From Deltaproteobacteria bacterium HGW-Deltaproteobacteria-15 (GTDB lineage: Bacteria; Desulfobacterota; DSM-4660; Desulfatiglandales; HGW-15), in contig PHBH01000040.1 of the NCBI GenBank assembly GCA_002840535.1, positions 47,914-111,913 on the forward strand: a stretch of 64,000 nt of DNA, written 5' to 3'. Below, piece after piece: positions 17,776-27,043 of the stretch. A model generated the notes under the pieces. The model had not been told where the DNA came from. It worked only from the letters and a program-made list of their open reading frames with translations, and made no database searches. Every line of letters begins with the position of its first letter. The stretch's first letter is position 1. A program made the position numbers and the translations under genes.

Positions 17776-18063
17776 TTGGCATATCATAAATCAGCCCTCA
17801 AGAGGGCACGGCAAAGTAGAGAAAGAAGGATGAGGAACATGGCCTCCAAGAGCAGGGCCAAGACCGCAGTAAAGGCGGTGATCGCGGCCGTGGAGGAGAA
17901 CAAGGCCCCGGAGGCAGGAGAGGCGCTGAAGAAGGCCGCATCCATGCTCCACAAAATCGCCGGGAAGAAAGTCATCCATAAAAAACGTGCTTCCAGAAAG
18001 ATTTCCCGCCTCACGCGCAAGGTGAACAAGATCGATTCAGCGAAGTCCGCTCCGGCTGCATAG
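17776..18063 (+). CDS. rpsT: 30S ribosomal protein S20
   Basis: A 95-residue basic protein with the S20 N-terminus AYHKSALKRARQSRERRMRN and a conserved C-terminal half KVIHKKRASRKISRLTRKVN. It binds 16S rRNA in the small subunit. It starts with TTG (17776), preceded by AAGGAGA; TTG starts are common for rpsT. The last 27 bp overlap the 3' end of the convergent holA gene. It is monocistronic. Confidence 0.97.
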   Translation: MAYHKSALKRARQSRERRMRNMASKSRAKTAVKAVIAAVEENKAPEAGEALKKAASMLHKIAGKKVIHKKRASRKISRLTRKVNKIDSAKSAPAA

Positions 18064-19056
18064 CCTCAGGAGCAGATTGTCAAGAACCGTCCTGGTCGAG
18101 GAACCTCTTTTGAGCTGCCCGTCCGCCTCATAGAGCAAGGCAAGCCCTTTTCTCAGTTCCTCGAGAGACCACCTTTTTGCCGCGGAGAGGAACTCGTCGG
18201 CCGAAAGGCGGGCTCTTCCGAGCATCTCCTCCACCTCTCTTTTCCCGCCTCCTTTCCCAACAATTTCCTTTGTTCGAAAAAGAAGCCTCATCTGCCTGTT
18301 CAGCATGCCGAGAAACCTGAGGGGACCGGATTTCTTATCCTCTTCCTCCAGAAAGCGGCTCAGGGCCGCCATTGATGGGCCGCACTCTCTTTTGGAGATC
18401 AAGGTCATGAGATCGAAGATGGTGAACGAACGGGTATGGGCCACTGTATCGCTCACCTCTTCGAGGGTAACGGCGTTCTTCCCATAGCGCATTCGAATCT
18501 TCTCCAGTTCTCCGTACAGATCCTTCGTGTCATTGCCTGTTACCTGCTGGAGATAAAGACAGGTCTCGAGGTCCATCCTGAGCCCCAGTTCCGCCGCCGT
18601 GCGTTTGATCCATGGAGCAACCTGCGGCTCCCTCAGATCTTCGAATTGAACAGCACGGCCGGCAGCCCGGATGGATTTGAACACCCCTTTTTTGAAATCC
18701 GCTTTGGCGCAGACGAAGACAAGGCATGTGCTTTCTGCCGGATTCTCGAGGTAGGGGTTGAAACGATCAAGCGCTTCGGCTCCGAAGGCTTCGGCTCTTC
18801 TGACGATGACCAGTCGCCTGGTCGCGAGGAATGGAATGGATCTGGCGCGACTGACGATATCGGCGGGCGCGGATTCACCTCCGTAGAATATCTCCAGATT
18901 GAAGGCTCTGGCGGACTCTGGGACAAGCTTTTCTTTAAGGCCTTCCAAGGCCTTCTCGACCAGAAACTCGTTGGGGCCATGGAAGAGATAGAAAGGAGCT
19001 ATTTGCCCTTTTTTCAATGCCTGTTCAAATTGGGCTGGAGCCAAATCCCTGGGCAT
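18037..19056 (-). CDS. holA: DNA polymerase III delta subunit
   Basis: The 339-residue clamp-loader delta subunit has an N-terminal PFYLFHGPNEFLVEKALE block, a middle ATPase-like fold without a P-loop, and a C-terminal collar domain (SFTIFDLMTLISKRE, LRFLGMLNRQMRLLFRTKEI). It opens the beta clamp during replication. It starts in a TGATG overlap with the lptE stop, so the two are translationally coupled. The lptE-holA pair downstream of leuS is a common arrangement. Confidence 0.95.
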   Translation of the reverse strand: MPRDLAPAQFEQALKKGQIAPFYLFHGPNEFLVEKALEGLKEKLVPESARAFNLEIFYGGESAPADIVSRARSIPFLATRRLVIVRRAEAFGAEALDRFNPYLENPAESTCLVFVCAKADFKKGVFKSIRAAGRAVQFEDLREPQVAPWIKRTAAELGLRMDLETCLYLQQVTGNDTKDLYGELEKIRMRYGKNAVTLEEVSDTVAHTRSFTIFDLMTLISKRECGPSMAALSRFLEEEDKKSGPLRFLGMLNRQMRLLFRTKEIVGKGGGKREVEEMLGRARLSADEFLSAAKRWSLEELRKGLALLYEADGQLKRGSSTRTVLDNLLLRLCSRSGLR

Positions 19057-19622
19057 CAGAACCTTTCCATGGTCCTCATGTAGATCCGCTGGGCCAGACG
19101 CCTGGCAATCCTCTCCAGGGCGACTTGCTTGTTGTACTGGTCCACCAGAGGATCCGCCGTGACCTCATAGCTGGCCCCGGTTTCCATGGCTTCTTCCCGC
19201 CAGACCACCTTGCCCGTACTTCTTTCCACGAGGGAGACATCCAACCGGAGTCTCAGTCTCCTCCTGTTCGTCTCATCATAGATGACGGAGTTGCCCTGGA
19301 CCGTTCGATCCAGAAAACTGTAACTCTGCGGATTGGTCCAAATGGTGTGAATACGGCCGACCAGAGTGAACGCCGCCTCTTCGGCGGGCAGGAGTGGCAC
19401 CCTCGCATGGCTGATGAATTCATCCCTGACCATTCGAGTGAAGATTGCTTCGAAGCCGGGCTCAGAGGATGTGCTGGTCATGAGCGGCACGGCCAGGCTC
19501 TCCACGCCCGGTCCAATGGGTTCCCCTGTAGGCCGGAAATGGTAGCCGCAGCCGAAAAGAGCAAAGAGCATAGCGCATAGCGCAAAGCGAATGACGAATG
19601 TGCTCGCGTGCGTCAACAGCAT
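19056..19622 (-). CDS. lptE: LPS-assembly lipoprotein LptE
   Basis: An LptE-like outer-membrane lipoprotein: signal peptide with lipobox LFGC followed by GYHFRP, the family's characteristic start of the mature protein, then SLAVPLMTSTSSEPGFEAIF and a C-terminal RIARRLAQRIY. It plugs the LptD barrel for LPS export. I set the start at ATG 19622; GTG 19649 is an in-frame alternative and neither has a strong ribosome site. The hydrophobic core of the signal peptide (RFALCAMLFALFG) is encoded by a GCGCTATGC-type tandem repeat nearly identical to the one at the end of murJ. It overlaps holA by one base. Confidence 0.88.
   Translation of the reverse strand: MLLTHASTFVIRFALCAMLFALFGCGYHFRPTGEPIGPGVESLAVPLMTSTSSEPGFEAIFTRMVRDEFISHARVPLLPAEEAAFTLVGRIHTIWTNPQSYSFLDRTVQGNSVIYDETNRRRLRLRLDVSLVERSTGKVVWREEAMETGASYEVTADPLVDQYNKQVALERIARRLAQRIYMRTMERF
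19558..19592 (-). repeat. GCGCTAT heptamer repeat inside lptE
   Basis: Read on the minus strand, TTCGCTTTGCGC followed by TATGCGCTATGCTC is a heptamer run matching the repeat at about 16045-16078 almost base for base, with two or three differences. Here it lies in coding sequence and encodes part of the LptE signal peptide. Confidence 0.75.
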
Positions 19623-19660
19623 TTTGTGCGGAGAACTTTTCACCTGCACCTTGGGATTTC

Positions 19661-19724
19661 TGCCACCAAGTCACCAAGCCACTAAGAACATATCCTTCTT
19701 TGTGTCTTCGTGTCTTTGTGGCTG
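19661..19724. repeat. Inverted CACCAAG / CTTTGTG tandem repeat
   Basis: CCACCAAGTCACCAAGCCAC faces TTGTGTCTTCGTGTCTTTGT across about 15 bp, between leuS and lptE. This is the same class of short-period inverted repeat seen in other gaps of this window. Confidence 0.6.
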
Positions 19725-19738
19725 AACATGTGGTTTCT

Positions 19739-22315
19739 CTAAATAACGATATTGACCAGCTTGTTCCTGACCACGATCACCCGTTTGATGGGTTGGCCGC
19801 CGATAAAGCTTGTGACCCGCCCGTTTTTCAGCGCCTCTTTCTCGATCTCCTTATCGCTCCAGGATGCAGGCACTTCGATCCGCCCCCTCACCTTTCCGTT
19901 GACCTGGATAACCACGAGCTTTGTATCCACCTCCAAGGCCTCTTCCTCATATCGAGGCCATGGAACGCTCAGCAGATTGCCCTTCTTGCCCAGCCTGCTC
20001 CAGAGTTCATCCGCGATATGGGGGGCGACCGGGGAGAGAAGAATGATGACGGCCTCCACCGCCTCCCTGATCACCGCCCAGCCGAGGGTATTCCTGTTTT
20101 CCTCATCGGTCATGATTCGGTTCAGTTCATTGACGAGTTCCATGATGGCGCTGATAGCCGTATTGAAATGGAAGCGGTCCTCAATGTCCGCCGAAACTTT
20201 CTTGATAGTTTGATGGGTCCTCCGATGCAGATCTTTCAAGGCGCCTGAGAGCGTTTCACCTCCGGCGTAAGGCACAACCCTGTTCAGGGCGTCGACATTA
20301 TCGTCAACAAGCCGCCACACCCGGTGAAGGAACCGGAAGGATCCTTCCACTCCCTGATCGTTCCACTCCAGATCACGTTCCGGGGGTGAAGCGAAAAGAC
20401 AGAACATGCGAACCGTGTCGGCCCCATACCGCCGGATGAGATCCTCCGGATCCACGACATTCTTCTTGGACTTGGACATCTTGAGGATATTTCCCGTGAT
20501 CACCTCGGCCCCGCAGCGCACGCACTTGTTTTCAGAGACTTCATTCGGGAAAAGGTAACCGTGCGTCGGGCATTCCTGAATCTCCTTGCAGACCATGCCC
20601 TGCGTGAGAAGGTTCGTAAACGGCTCGCTGACCTTCACTTCTCCGAAATCGCGCAGCACCCGGGTGTAGAATCTTGAGTAGAGCAGGTGGAGGATGGCAT
20701 GTTCTATGCCGCCGATGTATTGATCCACGGGCATCCAGTAGTCTACTCTCTTCTCATCCAGGACCCCCTTGTCATAGTCGGGGCAGGCATATCGCGCGAA
20801 ATACCACGAAGACTCCACAAAGGTGTCCATGGTGTCCGTCTCGCGTCTGGCCTCTTCGCCGCACTTCGGGCAGGCTGCACGGTAGAAGGACGGCTCAAGG
20901 GGAAGAGGCGAACCGCCGTTCGGCCTTAACTCGAGGTCAAGGGGCAGCCTTACGGGCAGATCCTTCTCCGGAACAGGAACCGCTCCGCATTTCCCGCAGT
21001 AGATGATGGGTATGGGCGCGCCCCAGTATCGCTGTCTCGAGATATTCCAGTCCCTGAGCCTGTAATTGACGGTCTTGTTCCCCTTGCCCTCGGTTTCCAG
21101 ATAGGATGCAATGCCTTCGAGTGCTTCCAGATTCCGCATCCCGTTGAAAGGTCCCGAATGGACAAGAATTCCCTCCCCTTCATAGGCGCCGGTCATGGTC
21201 TCTTCGCGGAGTTCTTCCCCGGGCGGCTGGATGACTACCCTCAAGGGGAGATGGTATTTTCGTGCAAATTCAAAATCCCTCTGATCATGGGTAGGCACGG
21301 CCATGATGGCGCCTGTGCCGTAGTCGAAGAGGACGAAATTCGCCACAAAGATGGGGATCTTTTCTTCGGTGACGGGATTGATGCAGTAGCGGCCGGTAAA
21401 CAGCCCCTCCTTGACAGTGAAATCCGCGGTTCTGAGGTACCCGGCCACTTTCATCGTCCGTTCGATGAAGCTCAGCACCTCCTTCTCCTGCGGCAAACCC
21501 CTGACGAGCTCTCTGAGCATGGGGTGCTCGGGGGCAAAGCAAAGAAAGGTGGCGCCATAAACCGTGTCCTGCCTGGTGGTGTACACCTCTATGACCTCGC
21601 CGGTGCCTGCCAGTGGAAACCGGATAATGGCCCCGTAGCTTTTTCCGATCCAGTTCTTCTGCATGGTCAGAACGCGCTCAGGCCACCCCGGCAGCTTTTC
21701 GCAATACTCCAGGATCTCTTCCGCATAGTCCGTGATCTTGAAGAACCAGCTGTCCATCTCCTTGATGGTCACTTCCTGACCGGTGTGCCGCCAGCAGCAG
21801 CCGTCCTCGACCTGTTCCTTGGCGAGGACGGTCTGGCAGCTCTCGCACCAGTTCACGAAGGTTCTCTTCCTGTAGGCAAGCCCCTTTTCGAACATCTTGA
21901 TGAAGATGAGCTGCTCCCACCGGTAGTACTCAGGGTCGCAGGTGGCGAATTCCCGGTCCCAGTCGTAACTGAAACCCATCCTCTTGAGCTGCGACTTCAT
22001 ATACTTGATGTTGTCATAGGTCCATTGGGCAGGATGGATCTTGTTCTCGATAGCCGCGTTTTCCGCCGGCAATCCGAAGGCGTCCCATCCCATGGGGTGC
22101 AGGACGTTTCTCCCCTTCATGCGCATGGTTCTCGCCACCACATCGCCTATGGTGTAGTTGCGGACATGGCCCATGTGGATCTTGCCCGAAGGATAGGGGA
22201 ACATCTCCAGGAGATAGTACTTCTCCTTGTGAGGGTCTTCAACGACCTTGAAGATGGACTCCTTTTCCCACTGCTCCTGCCATTTTTTCTCGATAATCTG
22301 CGGATCGTATCTCAT
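19739..22315 (-). CDS. leuS: Leucyl-tRNA synthetase
   Basis: A full-length 858-residue class I synthetase: HIGH motif as PYPSGKIHMGHVRNYT near residue 40, CP1 editing domain with TWMD-like and GTGAIMAVPTHDQRDFEFA segments, zinc-like CPTHG region, KMSKS as LKMSKSKKNVVDP, and the C-terminal anticodon-binding domain. It charges tRNA-Leu. It starts 12 bp after the nusB stop, so it is in the rib-nusB transcription unit. Confidence 0.98.
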   Translation of the reverse strand: MRYDPQIIEKKWQEQWEKESIFKVVEDPHKEKYYLLEMFPYPSGKIHMGHVRNYTIGDVVARTMRMKGRNVLHPMGWDAFGLPAENAAIENKIHPAQWTYDNIKYMKSQLKRMGFSYDWDREFATCDPEYYRWEQLIFIKMFEKGLAYRKRTFVNWCESCQTVLAKEQVEDGCCWRHTGQEVTIKEMDSWFFKITDYAEEILEYCEKLPGWPERVLTMQKNWIGKSYGAIIRFPLAGTGEVIEVYTTRQDTVYGATFLCFAPEHPMLRELVRGLPQEKEVLSFIERTMKVAGYLRTADFTVKEGLFTGRYCINPVTEEKIPIFVANFVLFDYGTGAIMAVPTHDQRDFEFARKYHLPLRVVIQPPGEELREETMTGAYEGEGILVHSGPFNGMRNLEALEGIASYLETEGKGNKTVNYRLRDWNISRQRYWGAPIPIIYCGKCGAVPVPEKDLPVRLPLDLELRPNGGSPLPLEPSFYRAACPKCGEEARRETDTMDTFVESSWYFARYACPDYDKGVLDEKRVDYWMPVDQYIGGIEHAILHLLYSRFYTRVLRDFGEVKVSEPFTNLLTQGMVCKEIQECPTHGYLFPNEVSENKCVRCGAEVITGNILKMSKSKKNVVDPEDLIRRYGADTVRMFCLFASPPERDLEWNDQGVEGSFRFLHRVWRLVDDNVDALNRVVPYAGGETLSGALKDLHRRTHQTIKKVSADIEDRFHFNTAISAIMELVNELNRIMTDEENRNTLGWAVIREAVEAVIILLSPVAPHIADELWSRLGKKGNLLSVPWPRYEEEALEVDTKLVVIQVNGKVRGRIEVPASWSDKEIEKEALKNGRVTSFIGGQPIKRVIVVRNKLVNIVI

Positions 22316-22327
22316 AGCTGCAGTCAG

Positions 22328-22741
22328 TTAACTGTTCTCTTCCATCTTGTGATAGATGCTGTCCAGCACTCCGTTTATGAAAGCGCCCGACTCCTCGGTT
22401 CCGAATTTTTTCCCCAGTTCCACGGCCTCGTCGATCGACACCTTGGGAGGGATATCTTTCAGGTACAGAACCTCATACAAAGCAATTCTCAACACATTCC
22501 TGTCGACAATAGGCATCCTCTCCAGCCGCCAGTGTTTGGAAGCCTTTCTGATGAGGCTGTCCAGTTCCTCCTTCTGCTCCCAGACGCCAACCACGAGCTG
22601 CCTGGAAAAGGATGAGCTTGCATCAGGGGGTTCGAAACTGCTGCTGATGAGATCGAAGCAATCCCCCGGATCCCCCTGGTTGAGCTCCATATGAAAAAGA
22701 ACTTGAAGGGCCAGTTCCCTGGCCTGGTGTCGTTTCCCCAT
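22328..22741 (-). CDS. nusB: Transcription antitermination factor NusB
   Basis: A 137-residue all-helical NusB: N-terminal RHQARELALQVLFHMEL, middle VDRNVLRIALYEVLYL and C-terminal SIDEAVELGKKFGTEESGAFINGVLD. With NusE (S10) it binds boxA and supports rRNA antitermination. It follows ribH by about 60 bp; ribH-nusB adjacency is conserved in many bacteria. Confidence 0.97.
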   Translation of the reverse strand: MGKRHQARELALQVLFHMELNQGDPGDCFDLISSSFEPPDASSSFSRQLVVGVWEQKEELDSLIRKASKHWRLERMPIVDRNVLRIALYEVLYLKDIPPKVSIDEAVELGKKFGTEESGAFINGVLDSIYHKMEENS

Positions 22742-22802
22742 GATCGTCGCATCGCCCGGTTTGGGCGCGAAAATACCCTTAATGGGCTGGTGAGAAGAGG
22801 GA

Positions 22803-23267
22803 TCAGATTTGCTTAAAGAGGTTCACCATCTCCATGGCGGCCACAGCAGCATCCCACCCCTTGTTCCCGGATTTGGACCCCGCTCTTTCAATGGCCTGCT
22901 CCAGGTTATCAGTGGTCAGAACACCGAAGGTCACCGGAATCTTGGTTTCCAGAGCCACTGCCGCGATCCCTTTGGACACTTCGGCCGCCACATAGTCGAA
23001 GTGGGGGGTGGCCCCTCGGATGACGGCGCCCAGGCAGATGACGGCGTCGAACCGGCCGCTCTCAGCCACCCTCTTGGCTACGAGCGGGATCTCAAAGGCG
23101 CCCGGCACCTTGACCAGACTGATCTGACCTTCTGAGGCCCCGTGCCGTTTCAGAGCGTCCATTGCGCCCTCTGTAAGCCTGGAACTGATGAAGTCATTGA
23201 ACCGACTTACCACGATTGCGAATCGAAACCCCTCCGCTCCCAATTTCCCTTCCAGCACTTCCGCCAT
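22803..23267 (-). CDS. ribH: 6,7-dimethyl-8-ribityllumazine synthase
   Basis: A 154-residue lumazine synthase: IVVSRFNDFISSRLTEGA, VPGAFEIPLVAKR, GAVIRGATPHFDYV (with the catalytic His) and PVTFGVLTTDNLEQAIERAG. It condenses 5-amino-6-ribitylaminouracil with the dihydroxybutanone phosphate made by RibBA. It starts 17 bp after ribBA. Confidence 0.98.
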   Translation of the reverse strand: MAEVLEGKLGAEGFRFAIVVSRFNDFISSRLTEGAMDALKRHGASEGQISLVKVPGAFEIPLVAKRVAESGRFDAVICLGAVIRGATPHFDYVAAEVSKGIAAVALETKIPVTFGVLTTDNLEQAIERAGSKSGNKGWDAAVAAMEMVNLFKQI

Positions 23268-23284
23268 GGCCCTGTCCTCTCTCT

Positions 23285-24508
23285 TTATTTTCTTGGCTCA
23301 GCCCAGTTCTTGATCTGAAGCAAGTGCCCCAGTTTCTGACATTTTGTCACGAGGTATTTCAGGTTCTCGGGAGTCGGCTCCGTTTCGATCGGAATACGAC
23401 CGGTGACCTCGAGCCCATACCCCTCGAGCCCTATAATCTTCTTGGGATTGTTTGTCATCAATCGGATCTTCCTGATCCCCAGTGCTGCGAGGATCTGAGC
23501 GCCGACCCCGTAATCCCTCAGGTCCGGCTCAAAACCAAGCTCCCTGTTTGCCTCGACCGTGTCCCTGCCCTTGTCCTGCAGGGCATAGGCCTTGATCTTG
23601 TTCGCGAGGCCGATGCCCCTGCCTTCCTGCTGCATGTAGAGAATCACTCCCAACCCTTCCCTGTTCACCATCTCCATGGCGCTTTGAAGTTGCGTGCCGC
23701 AGTCACAGCGGAAGGAGCCGAAAACATCTCCTGTGGTGCACTGGGAATGGACCCTGACCATGATCTCCTTCTCAGAGTCGATTGTGCCCTTGACCAGGGC
23801 AAGGTGCTCATGGGAATCCAGATCGTTCACGAATGCAACGGCTTTGAATTCACCGAACGGCGTGGGCAGGAGGGTCTCCGCAGCCTTATGGACAAAGCTT
23901 TCGTACCTCATCCTGTATGCGATGATGTCCCTGACTGTCGCGATCTTCAACCCGTGTCTCTCAGCGAAACGCTCCAAATCCGGCATCCTGGCCATGGACC
24001 CGTCATCGTTCATCACCTCGCAAATGACTCCCGCGGGCTTCAATCCTGCCAACCTGGCCAGATCCACAGATCCCTCGGTCTGTCCGGTTCTGAACAGCAC
24101 CCCTCCGCGTCTTGCTCTCAGCGGGAATACATGTCCGGGTTGCACCAGATCTTCCGGCCTGGCATCGTCAGCCACGGCGGTAGTTATGGTTCTGGCCCTG
24201 TCGGCGGCGGAGATCCCTGTGGTCACACCGCTGCGCGCCTCGATCGATACGGTGAAATTCGTCTGAAAAGGGGAACGGTTGTTTGCCACCATGAGGGGGA
24301 GCTTGAGCTTGTCCACAATTTCGGGTGCCAGGGACAGACAAATCAGCCCGCGCCCATACTTGGCCATGAAATTGACGGCCTCGGGTGTCACCTTTTCGGC
24401 GGCCATGGTCAGGTCGCCCTCATTCTCTCTGGATTCATCATCGACCAGGATGATCATCCTTCCCTGTCGCAGGTCCTCGAGGACCTTCTCTATCTCTGAA
24501 ACCGGCAT
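23285..24508 (-). CDS. ribBA: Bifunctional DHBP synthase / GTP cyclohydrolase II
   Basis: The 407-residue fusion has an N-terminal DHBP synthase (residues 1-205) with DDESRENEGDLTMAAE and RARRGGVLFRTGQTEGSVDL. The C-terminal GTP cyclohydrolase II has the zinc Cys cluster SQCTTGDVFGSFRCDCG and YMQQEGRGIGLANKI. It makes both precursors that enter the riboflavin pathway. It starts 3 bp after ribE. Confidence 0.98.
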   Translation of the reverse strand: MPVSEIEKVLEDLRQGRMIILVDDESRENEGDLTMAAEKVTPEAVNFMAKYGRGLICLSLAPEIVDKLKLPLMVANNRSPFQTNFTVSIEARSGVTTGISAADRARTITTAVADDARPEDLVQPGHVFPLRARRGGVLFRTGQTEGSVDLARLAGLKPAGVICEVMNDDGSMARMPDLERFAERHGLKIATVRDIIAYRMRYESFVHKAAETLLPTPFGEFKAVAFVNDLDSHEHLALVKGTIDSEKEIMVRVHSQCTTGDVFGSFRCDCGTQLQSAMEMVNREGLGVILYMQQEGRGIGLANKIKAYALQDKGRDTVEANRELGFEPDLRDYGVGAQILAALGIRKIRLMTNNPKKIIGLEGYGLEVTGRIPIETEPTPENLKYLVTKCQKLGHLLQIKNWAEPRK

Positions 24509-24511
24509 TTT

Positions 24512-25174
24512 TTATTCACCAAACCCGTGTCTATTCAAAAGATCCATGTCAATAGCGGAAGATTCCCGCCGGCGTTTCGTGTTCTTGACGTTCTGCAGGA
24601 ATTTTTCCACATACTTTCCTATCAGGTCGGTCTCGATATTTACGAGATCCCCAACCTTTTTGCCCAGGATATTCGTCTCGCCGGCAGTCTGGGGGATGAT
24701 ATTAACCTCAAATCCCTTTTCATGGCAACGGTTGATCGTCAAACTGATTCCGTCCACTGCAATGGAACCCTTTTCGATCGTGTACCGTGCAACAGCCGGC
24801 TCCAATCCTATTTCCAACCGGGTAGAGCCCCCGACCTGTTCCTTTTTCAGGATTTTCCCGATTCCATCCACATGGCCGGAAACAAGATGGCCCCCGAGGC
24901 GGTCCATTATCCTGAGCGCCCTCTCCAGATTGACCACCTCGTCTTGTTTAAGCCGGCCGAGCGTGCTCCGGGAAAGGGTCTCTCCCGAAACATCCGCAGT
25001 AAAGGCCCCCTGCTTCAGGCTGGATACGGTGAGGCAGACGCCGTTGACGCTGATGCTCTCCCCCAACCTGCAGTCGATCATCTCGAAAAGGGGAAGGATG
25101 GTCAGCCGGATCTCCCCTTGCGCCCGATTGATCTCCCTGACCCGCCCTTTGCCTTCAATCAGTCCCGTGAACAT
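24512..25174 (-). CDS. ribE: Riboflavin synthase, alpha subunit
   Basis: A 220-residue enzyme with two homologous lumazine-binding halves: MFTGLIEGKGRV at the start, SISVNGVCLTV and later GSIAVDGISLTINRC, both carrying the repeated dipeptide signatures. It dismutates two lumazines to riboflavin. It lies between ribD and ribBA in the usual order. No FMN riboswitch is seen upstream of the operon. Confidence 0.97.
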   Translation of the reverse strand: MFTGLIEGKGRVREINRAQGEIRLTILPLFEMIDCRLGESISVNGVCLTVSSLKQGAFTADVSGETLSRSTLGRLKQDEVVNLERALRIMDRLGGHLVSGHVDGIGKILKKEQVGGSTRLEIGLEPAVARYTIEKGSIAVDGISLTINRCHEKGFEVNIIPQTAGETNILGKKVGDLVNIETDLIGKYVEKFLQNVKNTKRRRESSAIDMDLLNRHGFGE

Positions 25175-25260
25175 GATCGTCCATCATCTATCATTTTTCA
25201 TTTTGCATTGGCCATTGATCATCAGATCAAAGGTTCAAGGACGACTTTCTCTCTTCTTTC

Positions 25261-25303
25261 TGCTTGCTGCTTACTGTTTACTGTTTACTGCTTACTGCTT
25301 ACT
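25261..25303. repeat. TGCTTAC/TGTTTAC heptamer array at the ribD 3' end
   Basis: Six to seven copies of a 7-nt unit (TGCTTGC, TGCTTAC, TGTTTAC) lie in tandem. The stop codon of ribD (25299-25301 on the minus strand) falls inside the last unit. The adjoining 25180-25230 has CATC/TTTTCAT-type short repeats. Confidence 0.75.
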
Positions 25304-26393
25304 CTTCCTTGTACTCCGGGTAGCCGACAAACAGCACATCTTCCCCAAACCTCCTGATCCGCATATCCTTTAATCGAATACAGGAGTCGATGCTCAACGG
25401 GCCCGGTCCGGATGCCATCGGAATGCCGTCCCCCCCGCCGAGAATCTTCGGCGCCTTGAAGATGTAGAATTTATCTACAACTCTCTGCCTGATCATGGCG
25501 CCCATCAGAGTTGCCCCCCCCTCGAGCAGCACCGAAGTCACCGGCACTTGCCCGAGTTTGACCATCATTGCGCCCAGGTCCACCCGTCCTTCCTTTTCAG
25601 GACAGACGAGAATACCGCTCCCCTGTCTCTCGAACGGCCTGAGTCGAGACGGCGGAACGCTTTCCCCTACGACAATCAGAACCGATGCAGAGCCGTCGTT
25701 CCGGAGTACCTTCGCTTCCGGGCGGATTCGCAGCCGGGTGTCGACAACAATTCGCAGAGGATCTCTGCCCCGTCGGTTCTTCAGGCGGACCGTGAGCGAG
25801 GGATCGTCGGTCAGGACCGTTCCCACCCCCACCATGACAGCGTCCAGGCTCTCTCTCAGCCGATGGACGAATCGTCTGGAACTTTCGCCTGTTATCCACT
25901 TTGAATTTCCAGCGGAACTGGCTGTCCATCCATCCAGCGTAAGCGCCGACTTTGCGGCCACGAACGGAAGCCCTGTCCGGGCGTGCTTGCGGAACATCTC
26001 GATCAGCCTGCTGCACTCGGTCTCGAGGACGCCGTTGATCACCTCCAGACCTTGCTCTGAGAGAAAACGGCTCCCTCCACCCGCCACATTGGGATTGGGA
26101 TCCGTGGCTCCCACAACTACCCGCCGGATTCCGCTCTTTAGAATCGCCTGCGTGCAGGGAGGCGTCCTTCCAAAATGATTGCAGGGCTCAAGGGTGACAT
26201 ACAGCGTGTCCATGCTCTTCACCCTGCCCTGGAGATTCTGGATGGCCTCTATCTCGGCGTGCGGCTCTCCCGCCCTTCTATGATATCCCTTTGCGACAAT
26301 TTTTCCGCCGCGGGCGACGACGCATCCCACAGGAGGATTGGGAGAGGTCCATCCAAGCCCCTTCCGGGCCTCCCGGATCGCCTCTCGCATACA
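25299..26393 (-). CDS. ribD: Bifunctional diaminohydroxyphosphoribosylaminopyrimidine deaminase / reductase
   Basis: The 364-residue RibD has an N-terminal zinc deaminase (GEPHAEIEAI; EPCNHFGRTPPC) and a C-terminal NADPH reductase (GVGTVLTDDPSLTVR; VLLEGGATLMGAMI). It performs steps two and three of riboflavin synthesis. ATG 26393 is chosen because MREAIREARKGLG matches the family N-terminus; the frame stays open much further upstream but that part overlaps nrdR and is not conserved. The ribosome site is weak. The stop codon is supplied by a heptamer repeat. Confidence 0.95.
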   Translation of the reverse strand, partial: CMREAIREARKGLGWTSPNPPVGCVVARGGKIVAKGYHRRAGEPHAEIEAIQNLQGRVKSMDTLYVTLEPCNHFGRTPPCTQAILKSGIRRVVVGATDPNPNVAGGGSRFLSEQGLEVINGVLETECSRLIEMFRKHARTGLPFVAAKSALTLDGWTASSAGNSKWITGESSRRFVHRLRESLDAVMVGVGTVLTDDPSLTVRLKNRRGRDPLRIVVDTRLRIRPEAKVLRNDGSASVLIVVGESVPPSRLRPFERQGSGILVCPEKEGRVDLGAMMVKLGQVPVTSVLLEGGATLMGAMIRQRVVDKFYIFKAPKILGGGDGIPMASGPGPLSIDSCIRLKDMRIRRFGEDVLFVGYPEYKEE

Positions 26394-26569
26394 TCTTTCA
26401 TCGGTATCGTTCGTATCCTGATCCTGAAAGTTTCGTTCTTTGCTGATTATACTCCAACATGATCCATTAGAATACAGACTTTTGCGGGGGTTTGGAGCAG
26501 GAAGAGGCTGCCTCTGCTGGATAAGCGATTTCCGCGAGACGGCCGAAGAGGAGGCGAAAGGAAAACCCG

Positions 26570-27043
26570 CTAATGCTGGTCTTTTTCCCTTTTCGCTTTG
26601 AGTATGCCTTCCAATTCGGCCATGAATTCGTTGATATCCTTGAATTGCCTGTACACCGAGGCGAACCTGACATAGGCCACCTCGTCCCATTCCTTCAGGT
26701 TGTTGATCACCTTCTCCCCGATTTCACTGCTTTCGATTTCCTTTTTTCCAAGTTCCTGAAAGAAGGATTCCAGGGCATCCACGAATTCTTCGATCTTGGT
26801 GATGCTGATCGGCCTTTTCTGGCAGGCCTTTTTCATGCCCTCGGTGATCTTTTCCCTGCTGAAGGCCTCTCTTCTTCCATCCTTCTTGACCACCATCGGA
26901 AGGATTTCTTCCAATTTTTCATAAGTCGTGAATCGTCTTGCGCACAGGATACACTCACGCCTTCTGCGAATGGTCCTCCCATCCTTGCTCAACCTGGAGT
27001 CGATGACCTTGTTCTCAATCTCGCTGCAGTAGGGACATTTCAT
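26570..27043 (-). CDS. nrdR: Transcriptional repressor NrdR
   Basis: The 157-residue regulator has an N-terminal zinc ribbon (MKCPYCSE...CILCARRFTTYE) followed by an ATP-cone (RREAFSREKITEGMKKACQKR). It represses ribonucleotide reductase genes in response to dATP/ATP. It overlaps the upstream dCMP deaminase gene by 4 bp (ATGA), so nucleotide metabolism and its regulator are coupled. A 175-bp gap separates it from ribD. Confidence 0.97.
   Translation of the reverse strand: MKCPYCSEIENKVIDSRLSKDGRTIRRRRECILCARRFTTYEKLEEILPMVVKKDGRREAFSREKITEGMKKACQKRPISITKIEEFVDALESFFQELGKKEIESSEIGEKVINNLKEWDEVAYVRFASVYRQFKDINEFMAELEGILKAKREKDQH

Noticed and set aside
26394..26569. FMN riboswitch upstream of ribD
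   Set aside because: The gap between nrdR and ribD lacks the conserved FMN-aptamer blocks; I found no such pattern elsewhere in the rib region either.
26394..26690. Long N-terminal extension of RibD
   Set aside because: It overlaps nrdR, contains no conserved sequence, and the family N-terminus starts at the chosen Met.
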